The notes beneath the pieces were generated by a model. The model was not told the DNA's origin. It saw only the letters and a program-made list of their open reading frames with translations, and did not search any database. Positions 33,653 to 44,778 of a stretch of DNA of 64,000 nt are shown here, piece by piece. The translations under genes were made by a program, and so were the position numbers. The stretch is from positions 5,825,093-5,889,092 of the forward strand of contig NC_054701.1 of the NCBI RefSeq assembly GCF_016097555.1. Direction: 5' to 3'. Position 1 is the stretch's first letter; every line of letters starts with the position of its first letter. Source of the stretch: Gigantopelta aegis. Its lineage: Eukaryota; Mollusca; Gastropoda; Neomphalida; Peltospiridae.

Positions 33653-35250
33653 AGTAGTATACTCCCACCCAAAAATTAGCAATAAAGTGAGAAATAAAGT
33701 AGGAATATATGTATAAAAGTGCTTTTTCTTTTACATTTGGCTTATTTCATCATATAATCAACTTGAAAAATAAGTCTTGCAATTTTAATCATCAGTGTTT
33801 CTGCCAGAAAGAAATTTTTGGGTATGGTGCTATGGAATTGAATGTAACCACAGTCACCAGGGGGTATGGGGGATTCCACCAGAAAGAAAATGGGTTAGGG
33901 TTAGGGTTAAGAAAATCATATAGTAAAGATAAAGAGTAATTAATTTTATCTAAAGATTAAACTAAAAAATAAATAAATCAGTAAACAAATTTAGTTATGT
34001 CACTATACCCATTTTACCCTCTGGCAAAAAACCTGATTATGTAATGTTTGAAAAAAACAGAACCCCCCTCGTTCTGACACTTTAAAAGGTTCGCAAACAT
34101 AAATGGTTACGTGCAACCTTAAAAGACTAGTCAGAGTTTGCATTATTACTCCTGCACTGTAACAGCCGTTTGGGAGCCAGTGAAGGGCTTCTAGAATTTT
34201 TGAAAAATCCACCAGCATCAGTAATTTTCAAAATCCACTAGCCATGGTTAAAAATCTACTAGCCCTACTTCTGTATGTTCTGTAAATTTGTACCAAAAAT
34301 ACTAGAAAGTAAAAAAAAAAATCCACACCACCACCTTAATATGTGCACGTCACTTTGTAATCACTATTAACAATTATTAACATGTAATCTGTAATATGTT
34401 TATTTACAAGTGTAAATACCATTTAACAATATTCACATTATTTAATTATTTCAAATGCCAAGTGCTATTTTTTGCAGGTAAATAACACACAAGGAACATT
34501 TTTTGTATACATACAGCCCAAGAAGATTGATACAATAGTTCATTACAAAATGTTAACATTATCAGCAATGGAAACTAATTTGATGTTTTCTGTTTGCATT
34601 ATTCCTAAAGTGTGTTACTTAAAATAGCAAATCATTGAGTACCAGTGTAAACAACATGAATAATTTTTGTCTGTTCAGCTTAGATGTGAATAAAATTAAA
34701 TTGATAAAATAGATTAATTTTTAGATGGTATATGTTGATGATGACTAGATTTTGATATAAGATTGGTGAATAACTGGGAATTTTCTGTGAAATTTGCTTT
34801 TGGGAAGGTGCCAATGTTTGGTACGGTACAACGCCTGGGTAAACCCCTTTAGTGGTACTGATATAATAATCCGTGATGAAGCGATCATTTTCGTGGAATC
34901 TGAAAGCCTGCTCTATGTGGAATAAACAGATGGAGACAGAAACTATAATCCTGTCCGGTCAGAACGTTAGGGACTAACTATGACAAAATTAAACTTCTTT
35001 ACAGAAATTTCTTTATCGGACATCACTGATCAATCACGGAGCTTCTGAACTATTCACACCATTCAACATCATTCATGGGTGCAGTCTCTGTCAACCCACC
35101 TCGCATCCTCTTCCTCAGCCAGTAATAAAGCTGGTTTAACCAATGGCACTACCTAACAACCGCCTGAGGTGACTGCTTCAGCCCAGACTTACACCTCTCC
35201 CCATCTGTAAAATGAGCTACTGTACGAACAGCTGTTTGATGAACGTACCA
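33653..35250. other. MRPL2 intron 2, middle part
   Basis: No exon is seen. It holds a fragment (34187-34290) of the MITE at 29993-30339, and three GGTTAG-like telomeric motifs at 33891-33910 that are too few to matter. The segment 34800-35230 is less AT-rich but shows no family I recognise. Confidence 0.5.
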
Positions 35251-36087
35251 TGTATTTACATGTACTCAGATCACTACTCTGACGAACAGCGCCCTCCTGT
35301 CTTGGGACATGGTAAGGGACATAGGGTGTATTTACTCAGATCACTACTCTGACGAACAGCGTCCTCCTGACTTGGAATATGGTAAGGGACGTAGGGTGTA
35401 TTTACTCAGATCACTACTCTGACGAACAGCGTCCTCCTGACTTGGAATATGGTAAGGGACGTAGGGTGTATTTACTCAGATCACTACTCTGACAAACAGC
35501 GTCCTCCTGACTTGGAATATGGTAAGGGACGTAGGGTGTATTTACTCAGATCACTACTCTGACGAACAGCGTCCTCCTGACTTGGAATATGGTAAGGGAC
35601 GTAGGGTGCATTTACTCAGATCACTACTCTGACGAACTGCACCCTCCTGACTTGGGACATGGTAAGGGACGTAGGGTGTATTTACTCAGATCACTACTCT
35701 GACGATCTGCACCCTCCTGACTTGGGACATGGTAAGGGACGTAGGGTGTATTTACTCAGATCACTACTCTGACAAACAGCGCCCTCCTGACTTGGAATAT
35801 GGTAAGGGATGTAGGGTGTATTTACTCAGATCACTACTCTGATGAACTGCACCCTCCTGTCTTGGGATATGGTAAGGGACATAGGGTGCATTTACTCAGA
35901 TCAATACTCTGATAAACTTACCATCATGACCACGCCCTCCTGTCTTGGGATATGGTAAGGGACGTAGGGTGTATTTACTCAGATCAATACTCTGATAAAT
36001 TTACCATCATGACCACGCCCTCCTGTCTTGGGATATGGTAAGGGACGTAGGGTGTATTTACTCAGATCAATACTCTGATAAACTTAC
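35251..36087. repeat. Satellite made of MRPL2 exon 2 fragments (70- and 83-bp units)
   Basis: About eleven tandem units lie immediately downstream of MRPL2 exon 2 in gene orientation. On the minus strand each unit includes the end of that exon, TACACCCTACGTCCCTTACC...CCCAAGACAGGAGGG. The two units nearest the exon (step 83 bp) keep the complete exon end and the GATG/gtaag donor, giving copy donors at 36005 and 35922. The other nine have a 70-bp step: a 13-bp loss removes the donor, and the coding part has drifted. Neither 83 nor 70 is a multiple of three, so read-through shifts the frame. Confidence 0.93.
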
Positions 36088-36209
36088 CATCATGACCACG
36101 CCCTCCTGTCTTGGGATATGGTAAGGGACGTAGGGTGTATTTACTCGGGTCAATTCCCTGCTTGATAAACTTCATCTTTCCACAGGTAGCTGATGAAACA
36201 CTAAACTGT
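36088..36209 (-). CDS. MRPL2: MRPL2 exon 2
   Basis: The exon is bounded by a 'ttttgtttctag' acceptor and a GATG/gtaag donor and is 122 bp, phases 2 and 1. It encodes RQFSVSSATCGKMKFIKQG followed by the conserved KYTLRPLPYPKTGGRGHDG, whose second half matches the KTGGRDHTG segment of other uL2m proteins. RQF/S fits an R-3-type mitochondrial processing site. It is distinguished from the copied fragments downstream by having the only acceptor and the unique first 60 bp. Confidence 0.95.
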
Positions 36210-36427
36210 CTAGAAACAAAAATAAAAGAGCAATGAAAATAAAAATATAGAATTGTATAAGTTTCACACCGCAAACATTATACACCATACAGATCATCAA
36301 AATAATTTTTTTTACTGTTGCACACCATTCTTTCTTCAATATCCTTTGACCACATGTGTAGTTGCTAATGTAAGTCAAATAAAACTATTCTTTTTTATTT
36401 TAACACCAACTAGTATATGCGCTAACG

Positions 36428-38597
36428 GGCAATTCCACGCTAAAGTGGACATGGAGTGAAATAATCAAATCATGTTATTCCTGATATATTAAGATTGTTT
36501 TTAATGTAAAATTGTCTGGAGAATCCAAATCTGGTAAGTAAAATATTGTAAAATAAATGGATGTGTTAGACTTTAACTATTTTATGAGGATACCGTCACA
36601 CTAAAAATATGACACTTCCATAATACACACTATGAATTTATGTACAGTAGCCATATAATTGAAGGTAATATTCTTTTTATTAGTGGTTTTGTTTTACCAC
36701 TAACAAAGTACTACACTTCATAATCCACTTTAATGAAAACTAATTTTTTTCTAGATTTAGGGGAAATTAGAAAACAGAGAATCAGTTTGTAATTCCGTTA
36801 CCGAAAACAAACAAAAAGTTAGATTGTATTATCCATATATATTTAATCAAGGAATCAACTCATATTCTCTGAGTATATGTTAATGCACATAATCAGACAC
36901 ATTTACTTTCAAATTCATACATTATTAGTAAAATTATATAGCTATAAACATATGTAATTCCATTACCATAGGTTTGTAACTCCGTTACCGTCTTTGGTAT
37001 ATAGTGTCAAGAAACACTTTAATATAAACCTACATAGTACTAAAATGCTACACTCTTATCCATATACACCAATACATCAAGTGATGTAACAATAGGAAGA
37101 TATACAAAATCTTTTTTTAAAATCCATATGGTAATAGTACTAGTAGTGGCTCCAAATGCATTTGCGGAACACCCATAGCAAATATAAATGTCATCCATTG
37201 ACAATATAGAAATTAAGGAAATCTGATACACTTTAACCAAACAGTACTACTTCATTATGACTAAACTTCTGCAAATCCATGACAAAATTCAAGTTATAAT
37301 CGAAACCTACTAGAATTATATTGGGGCTCGAAATATGAAGTAAAATATGGCTTGCCATTATTACTATTTTTAAATAGCAGGCCAAAAGAAATATGGCCCG
37401 CTGTGAAACAAAAATGGCCTGCTGGAAATAAGACAGCACAACATGAATGTAGGGTTTGGGACAGTGTGTGGAAACTTAAGACCTCTGATATGTAGTTTAG
37501 AGCATTATAAAATTAAAATGTAATAGAATTATGAGCTCGGCCTCAGCTAAATACAAGATGAGATGATCATAGGTACATCTGTTTTTTGAAAAATGAAAAA
37601 TGATGCAATTTTTAGTTAATTTTAGCAGGTGAATGTTTATTTCACTTGCAAGATTTAAAAATAGACTTCTTTTCACTTTTTACAGGCCACAATTTCAAGC
37701 TCTGTATAGATCTTTAAACATATGTTATGTTACATTTCCACTTTCTGGACCCTATATGTTTACTTGAAGCAAACTTTAATTTTACTTTATCCAAAGGCAT
37801 TTATTGACTGTATATGTATCATCATTCTAATTAAAGTATCATTCTAATTACCAACATTATGCTTTTAAATGTATATAATGGACAAAAAGAAAGCAACCGT
37901 TTTATAGTGTTAATGCTGTCTTTACAAGGAATCTGAGTTAAATTCTTAAAATGGAAACATTTACTATGTAATATGTACACAGTTTAGTGCTAGTTTAAAT
38001 CTCCACTCATATACATGTACGTGTACATGTTACCGATATTGAAACTAGTTATCATTTGAAATATTAATATGAATGCTTAAAACAAGTATACTGAATTATT
38101 ATTTAACTTATAAAATTATGCAACATATTTGGTAAATCAAATTTAAAGTAAATAAATATTGTTTTTCAAAAGTAAATTCAGAGTGGTAATTCCGTTACCA
38201 AACTGTGTAATTCCATTACCGGCATTCAGTGTTGTACAACAAAATTATGAAAAGATAATTTGTAATATAATTTCTATTTTGTTAATCACAAGTCATTAGG
38301 AGATCATTCCATCATGGAGATAAATAATTATTTCATCATACTTCACAGAGTTTGTAGATGTTTTGCGGTGCCCGTAAAAATGGTGTCCGTTTTTACATAA
38401 TTCCGTTACCAAACTTTAATTAAGTACTCATGCACTACACCTTGCAGTAGGGAGTCTCACTTCTGCCCATGACAAGGACTAGTGCAGTACTAGTGTATTA
38501 CATAGTTACATCATTATGATAATTTTTCTTATGTGGACTAGGTGAGTTTAATGCCTGAAATATCTCTCCAACTCGTAATTCTGTTACCGTGGAATTG
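36428..38597. mobile_element. Non-autonomous DNA element with a repeated internal motif, MRPL2 intron 1
   Basis: The ends GGGCAATTCCACG and CGTGGAATTGCCC are exact inverted repeats. TAA stands one base outside the left end and directly outside the right, which would fit a PIF/Harbinger-type 3-bp target, but this is not certain. Inside, the motif TAATTCCGTTACC or a one-base variant occurs in the same orientation at about 36790, 36955, 36977, 38187, 38208, 38398 and 38577. The repeats cluster toward the two ends, as expected for transposase-binding sites. No coding frame of note. Confidence 0.7.
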
Positions 38598-38789
38598 CCC
38601 TAAACTGAAAAAAATCCAAGTTTGGTCGTTTGGCCCATTATTTTGTAGTGGTTCTATTTTTATAAATTACCATGGTTCCAGTATCTTGGTGCATGTCACA
38701 GATTATCCATGTTTAAAGGAAAGAAAGAAAACAATGAACAAAGAAAACAAAACAAAACAAAAAGAAACAAAAAGAAAACAAAAGAAGAA

Positions 38790-39055
38790 AAAAATATTAT
38801 AAAGCACATAATGTGAACAATACCTAATAAGATGTAATATTATAAAGCATATAATGTGAACAATACCTAATAAGATGTAATATTATAAAGCATATAATGT
38901 GAACAATACCTAATAAGATGTAATATTATAAAGCATATAATGTGAACAATACCTAATAAGATGTAATATTATAAAGCATATAATGTGAACAATACCTAAT
39001 AAGATGTAATATTATAAAGCATATAATGTTAACAATACCTAATAAGATGTAATAT
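38790..39055. repeat. 43-bp tandem repeat, 6 units
   Basis: Units of 'gaacaatacctaataagatg' followed by 'taatattataaagcatataatgt' step by 43 bp from 38815. They are nearly identical. They lie in MRPL2 intron 1, directly after an AAC/AAAG-rich low-complexity run (38715-38795). Confidence 0.93.
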
Positions 39056-39510
39056 TTATTTGACAAGTGACACCTGTTGCTAGCTGCACAGGTTACCATT
39101 TTGGGTGGGTGTTTTTTTTGCTTACCCTCACACATAATCAAGCTGCTATTGCTATTAAGAAAACAATAGCAAAACATTATATTATAGAGTTCTTTTTCTG
39201 CTGAACTCAGGGTAAGGCAACAAGTTTAACCCACGCATGCTAACTATAGATAAACTAAAGGAGCTCTGTGATGATCGGATCCTGACTTGGAGCCACATCA
39301 AATGTTTAAATCATGACTCTAGGAATGGGAAAAGAAAGTTCACAAAACGTTAGCAGTCATTAGTTTTGAAACTGACAACATATTTTCAAGTTTCCGATGC
39401 ATTTCCAAGACACTGAAAAAATCACCAAGTACAACAACTTCACAAAATTCAAGGATTTTTAAAGAATTTAAGGACATGTACAAACCCTGTTGAAAACTGC
39501 CAAAATAATT

Positions 39511-41067
39511 ATGTCCAATATGATAATATCCTCAACAAAAACATTCATTTAGCCCATTTTGACCGTCTAGTTACAAAATTAATTTTATCATATTTTTTTT
39601 TAAACATTTGCGTTTCTTTTACTGTTTAGTATGTATTAGTGTTTTTACTGTTTAGTATAATATATTAGTGTTTTTACTGTTTAGTATAATATATTAGTGT
39701 TTTCACTGTTTAGTATAATATATTAGTGTTTTTACTGTTTAGTATAATATATTAGTGTTTTTACTGTTTAGTATAATATATTAGTGTTTTTACTGTTTAG
39801 TATGTGTTAGTGTTTTTACTGTTTAGTATAATATATTAGTGTTTTTACTGTTTAGTATATATTAGTGTTTTTACTGTTTAGTATGTATTAGTGTTTTTAC
39901 TGTTTAGTATGTATTAGTGTTTTTACTGTTTAGTATAATATATTAGTGTTTTCACTGTTTAGTATATATTAGTGTTTTTACTGTTTAGTATATATTAGTG
40001 TTTTTACTGTTTAGTATAATATATTAGTGTTTTTACTGTTTAGTATGTATTAGTGTTTTTACTGTTTAGTATATATTAGTGTTTTTACTGTTTAGTATAA
40101 TATATTAGTGTTTTTACTGTTTAGTATGTATTAGTGTTTTTACTGTTTAGTATGTATTAGTGTTTTTACGGTTTAGTATGTATTAGTGTTTTTACGGTTT
40201 AGTATAATATATTAGTGTTTTTACTGTTTAGTATAATATATTAGTGTTTTTACTGTTTAGTATAATATATTAGTGTTTTTACTGTTTAGTATAATATATT
40301 AGTGTTTTTACGGTTTAGTATAATATATTAGTGTTTTTACTGTTTAGTATGTATTAGTGTTTTTACTGTTTAGTATAATATATTAGTGTTTTTACTGTTT
40401 AGTATATATTAGTGTTTTTACTGTTTAGTATAATATATTAGTGTTTTTACTGTGTAGTATGTATTAGTTTTTTCACTGTTTAGTATAATATATTAGTGTT
40501 TTTACTGTTTAGTATAATATATTAGTGTTTTTACTGTTTAGTATGTATTAGTGTTTTCACTGTTTAGTATGCATTAGTGTTTTCACTGTTTAGTATAATA
40601 TATTAGTGTTTTCACTGTTTAGTATATATTAGTGTTTTCACTGTTTAGTATAATATATTAGTGTTTTCACTGTTTAGTATATATTAGTGTTTTCACTGTT
40701 TAGTATAATATATTAGTGTTTTCATTGTTTAGTATAATATATTAGTGTTTTTACTGTTTAGTATGTATTAGTGTTTTTACTGTTTAGTATGTATTAGTGT
40801 TTTCACTGTTTAGTATAATATATTAGTGTTTTCACTGTTTAGTATAATATATTAGTGTTTTCACTGTTTAGTATACATTAGTGTTTTCACTGTTTAGTAT
40901 ACATTAGTGTTTTCAATGTTTAGTATACATTAGTGTTTTCACTGTTTAGTATATATTAGTGTTTTTTGTTTCAATTGCTAGAAACTTGCATTTGAAGCCA
41001 TCCAAATTCCAGGCTCAGAACAGTGTATTAAATGAGTTTATAAATGAACTGAAGCCCTTACCTTGTA
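39511..41067. repeat. Large tandem duplication, copy 1, with 17-29-bp minisatellite
   Basis: Starts 'atgataatatcctcaacaaa', followed by 'gcccattttgaccgtctag'. The core (39610-40965) is a minisatellite of 'tttttactgtttagtataat' plus 'atattagtg', with shorter units lacking one 'ataat' block. It ends 'gaactgaagcccttacc'. That last string is the reverse complement of the MRPL2 exon 1 donor region, so this copy carries a duplicate of the donor flank inside the intron. Confidence 0.92.
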
Positions 41068-41076
41068 TGATATTAT

Positions 41077-42361
41077 GATAATATCCTCAACAAAAACATT
41101 CATTTAGCCCATTTTGACCGTCTAGTTACAAAATTAATTTTATCATTTTTTTTTTTAAACATTTGCGTTTCTTTTACTGTTTAGTATATATTAGTGTTTT
41201 TACTGTTTAGTATAATATATTAGTGTTTTTACTGTTTAGTATGTATTAGTGTTTTTACTGTTTAGTATGTATTAGTGTTTTTACGGTTTAGTATAATATA
41301 TTAGTGTTTTTACTGTTTAGTATATATTAGTGTTTTTACTGTTTAGTATGTATTAGTGTTTTTACGGTTTAGTATAATATATTAGTGTTTTCACTGTTTA
41401 GTATATATTAGTGTTTTTACTGTTTAGTATACATTAGTGTTTTTACTGTTTAGTATAATATATTAGTGTTTTTACTGTTTAGTATGTATTAGTGTTTTTA
41501 CTGTTTAGTATAATATATTAATGTGTTTACTGTTTAGTATAATATATTAATGTTTTTACTGTTTAGTATAATATATTAGTGTTTTTACTGTGTAGTATGT
41601 ATTAGTGTTTTCACTGTTTAGTATAATATATTAGTGTTTTTACTGTTTAGTATGTATTAGTGTTTTTACTGTTTAGTATGTATTAGTGTTTTTACGGTTT
41701 AGTATAATATATTAGTGTTTTTACTGTTTAGTATATATTAGTGTTTTTACTGTTTAGTATGTATTAGTGTTTTTACGGTTTAGTATAATATATTAGTGTT
41801 TTCACTGTTTAGTATATATTAGTGTTTTTACTGTTTAGTATACATTAGTGTTTTTACTGTTTAGTATAATATATTAGTGTTTTTACTGTTTAGTATGTAT
41901 TAGTGTTTTTACTGTTTAGTATAATATATTAATGTGTTTACTGTTTAGTATAATATATTAATGTTTTTACTGTTTAGTATAATATATTAGTGTTTTTACT
42001 GTGTAGTATGTATTAGTGTTTTCACTGTTTAGTATAATATATTAGTGTTTTTACTGTTTAGTATGTATTAGTCTTTTTACTGTTTAGTATGTATTAGTGT
42101 TTTCACTGTTTAGTATGATATATTAGTGTTTTCACTGTTTAGTATAATATATTAGTGTTTTCACTGTTTAGTATACATTAGTGTTTTCACTGTTTAGTAT
42201 ACATTAGTGTTTTCAATGTTTAGTATACATTAGTGTTTTCACTGTTTAGTATATATTAGTGTTTTTTGTTTCAATTGCTAGAAACTTGCATTTGAAGCCA
42301 TCCAAATTCCAGGCTCAGAACAGTGTATTAAATGAGTTTATAAATGAACTGAAGCCCTTAC
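41077..42361. repeat. Large tandem duplication, copy 2, adjoining MRPL2 exon 1
   Basis: Repeats the layout of copy 1: the same 'atgataatatcctcaacaaa' start, minisatellite (41170-42266), the same 'ttgtttcaattgctagaaac' segment, and 'gaactgaagcccttacc' at the end. In this copy the last bases are the true splice donor of MRPL2 exon 1. The minisatellite here itself contains an internal duplication: 41240-41660 resembles 41670-42090. Confidence 0.92.
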
Positions 42362-42453
42362 CGTGTACAACTAGCTAGAGTGTCATACTTTGTAGCAGCT
42401 AATATATTTCTTAGCACCGTTGAGATAGCTGCGGTGAGATTGCTTAAACTCAT
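42362..42453 (-). CDS. MRPL2: MRPL2 exon 1 (start and mitochondrial presequence)
   Basis: The ATG at 42453-42451 is the first after an in-frame TAA 33 bases upstream. The exon encodes MSLSNLTAAISTVLRNILAA and ten more residues, then the first two bases of an Arg codon completed in exon 2. The donor is ACACG/gtaagg. The peptide is rich in Ser, Thr, Leu and Ala with Arg/Lys and no acidic residue in its first 24 positions, typical of an amphipathic import signal. The exon was found by splice phase and position, not by similarity, so it is slightly less certain than exons 2-4. Confidence 0.82.
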
Positions 42454-42499
42454 ATCTATCAGATCAAAGCAACAACTCTGTGTAATTTACGCATTCAGC

Positions 42500-42967
42500 T
42501 TACAGTTGTTTCCTGAAAAGAAAAACATAGAAGAGAACTAACAACTGGATCACCAGGTCATAAGCTAGAACTGATAAAGTAGAAGTGACTTCTCCCTTCC
42601 CAAGAGAAAGGGTAAAAGTTTGATAAAAATAGGCCAAAATTATTATTAATACATGGAACAAGGGGAATCCAGTGCTCACCAATTTGCTAATTTGTATCAT
42701 TACATACAAAGTGGCTCCCTTCCCAGGAGAAAGGGTAAAATTTTGATAAAAATAGGCCAAAATTATTATTAATACACAGAATAAGGGGAATCCAGTGCTC
42801 ACCAATTTGCTAATTTGTATCATTACATACAAAATGGCTACAACATTTAGAGTTTGGCCAATAAAATATTCCTTAAATAAACCACATTTTAATAATTTTC
42901 CAGGAAATTCTGTATGTAAAAGTTGGCGATACCAAAAAGCATTCAGTGTGAGCCCTGGGAATGCCAA
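42500..42967 (-). other. Repeat with a 155-codon frame upstream of MRPL2
   Basis: The frame contains a 42-residue direct repeat (LYVMIQISKLVSTGFPLF and following, twice), the result of a tandem duplication of about 120 bp at 42596-42838. The product would be strongly hydrophobic with Phe, Ile and Leu. I regard it as a transcribed-looking dispersed repeat rather than a host gene, because the duplication is equally conserved at silent positions and no domain is recognised. It occupies the region where the MRPL2 promoter should be. Confidence 0.4.
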
Positions 42968-43137
42968 TTCTATAGGTACTTGTTATGTCAGTAGCCGAAT
43001 AAGGGAACTCTTCTTTCATACATGTATATTACATTTTTAATACAAACAATTTTAAACAATAAACAAGCATTCTGAGACTATTGTTAAAACAATTTGTTGA
43101 CCCCTACTGTGGCCAACAAATTTCTGTATCACCTAAG

Positions 43138-44393
43138 CAGTGCTCATTTTTAAGGATTTTGGTTGCTTGCCCGGAGGGCAAGTATGGGTTCACATTGAGG
43201 TTACCCCTCCAAAGATTTGGTTGCCCTGATTTTAGCCGTGTTTTGAAAATAGAGTTATATTTATATTTCAATAAAACAGCAACTAACAGGTTTGGAATTA
43301 ATATGTTGTCACTGTAAAATGTAATATATACTGTCTGACAATAAAATAATCACTTTTTAATATTTTAAAGGTTTTGTATTAGAAATTTAAAATTTGGAAA
43401 CGCCACATTTTTGGGGAAAAAAAAGAAAAAAAGAAGAAAGAAATGTTTTATTTAACGACGCACTCAACACATTTTATTTACGGTTATATGGCACCAGACA
43501 TATGGTTAAGGACCACACAGATTTTGAGAGGAAACCCGCTGTCGCCACTACATGGGCTACTCTTCCAATTAGCAGCAAGGGATCTTTTATTTGCACTTCC
43601 CACAGGCAGGATAGCACAAACCATGGCCTTTGTTGAACCAGTTATGGATCACTGGTCGGTGCAAGTGGTTTACACCTACCCATTGAGCCTTGCGGAGCAC
43701 TCACTCAGGGTTTGGAGTCGGTATCTGGATTAAAAATCCCATGCCTCAACTGGGATCCGAACACAGTACCTACCAGCCTGTAGACCGATGGCCTGCCACG
43801 ACGCCACCGAGGCCAGTCATTTTTTGGGAATGATAAAGACCAGAATAAAATTGATACACACTTCAGTTGGGTTTTTTCTTCATTTTTTTGTAAGTCGAAA
43901 TGCGAATTTAAAAAAGGAGAGATAAGAGGTGGATGAATCCAAAATGAAGTCTGATAAAACACAGCACACTGGGTACTGAAACATCAAAAGCAATGTCAAC
44001 AACACCAGAAACAGTCAACATTAGAAACGGTCAACGTCAGAAGCAGTGATTTGGTGATATGTCGGCTATTTTCCAATCGAATGCACTCTATGTTCCAATC
44101 GAACGCACTGGAATGTTTCCTATTCGGAATACTTCAGCCAATTACGATTTTTCATGATGTCTCACAGAATCAGCCGAGGAGTTCCGAGTGGCAAACAAAC
44201 CCACGTGATTTCGACTGATTGACCGATGCTTTAAATAACGACAGTTTAAAAGCGATTGTGGGCAAGGAAACTGCACATTATTATGGGACATAACTCGCCG
44301 TTTAAAAATGTTAGTCGTCCAATGGGCAACTAGTATCATAGAATTAAGTTGCCCGACTGAATATTAGGTCATCACAGTAAAAATTGAGCACTG
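43138..44393. mobile_element. hAT-like non-autonomous element with 6-bp flanking duplication, split by a SINE
   Basis: The ends CAGTGCTCATTTTTA and TAAAAATTGAGCACTG are inverted repeats, and CCTAAG lies directly outside both. The interior starts 'ggttgcttgcccggagggc' and contains matching 'gggcaactag' / 'gttgcccgactg' near the right end. A chimeric SINE is inserted at 43437-43818. No transposase remains. Confidence 0.75.
43437..43818 (-). mobile_element. Chimeric SINE: family B head joined to family A body
   Basis: Read on the minus strand, the head is CTGGCCTCGGTGGCGTCGTGG, then 'catcggtctacaggctggtag' and a B box 'gttcggatccc', matching family B (53385-53612). The rest, from 'caaggctcaatggg' to 'gttaaataaaacatttc', is the family A body and tail (18937). 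The junction is near 43690-43700. The 27848 copy has the same body without the head. Confidence 0.85.
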
Positions 44394-44510
44394 CCTAAGT
44401 CAAGAGCCACAATCAAGAAAAAAATGGGTAAATCGCAAAAAAACGTTAAACCTGATTTGTAATAGTACTTGATAAAGCTATACACAAAATTTCAGCTCAA
44501 TATCTTGAAC

Positions 44511-44778
44511 CACTGTTCGAAATAAGCACTTGTCCGTTTGTCCCAACAAGTGAAAATCTATTCGGACAAGCAAAATGTGCATTGGTGATTGTCCAGTGGA
44601 CAAGTAAAAAATTTCCAGTGCAGTTTATTTTTTAGCAATCACAAACATCATCCTGATACATTGTACGTGAATAAAACAAACCATTTATTTGAACAAGTGA
44701 AAACATTGGCAGACAAGTAGATTTCTAGATGTATTTGTCCATTAGACTAGTAAACAATTCTGCTTATTTCTATCGCTG
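44511..44778. mobile_element. Small hAT-like MITE with 6-bp target duplication
   Basis: The ends CACTGTTCGAAATAAGCA and TGCTTATTTCTATCGCTG are imperfect inverted repeats. TTGAAC lies directly outside both ends. The interior has paired 'acttgtccgtttgtcc' and 'acaagtag' modules. Non-coding. Confidence 0.72.

Larger units (their letters stand above)
30469..42453 (-). other. MRPL2: MRPL2 gene: mitochondrial ribosomal protein uL2m, four exons
   Basis: Whole-gene entry. Coding exons on the minus strand are 42362-42453, 36088-36209, 31934-32182 and 30469-30881. All three introns are GT-AG, and the phases (2, 1, 1) join cleanly to a 291-residue protein; from memory the human protein is about 305. 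uL2m is a core protein of the mitochondrial large ribosomal subunit and sits near the peptidyl-transferase centre. It is nuclear-encoded and imported, consistent with the presequence in exon 1. Introns are 6152, 3905 and 1052 bp and are crowded with transposon derivatives and tandem repeats. An exon-derived satellite lies just downstream of exon 2. Confidence 0.95.

Noticed and set aside
33891..33912. Telomere-like (TTAGGG) repeats
   Set aside because: Only about three units; chance or a tiny interstitial motif, not a telomere.
35922..36005. Alternative MRPL2 exon 2 ends at the copied donors
   Set aside because: Use of either adds 83 or 166 bases, neither divisible by three, so the downstream frame is lost. 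Only 36088 gives the conserved protein.
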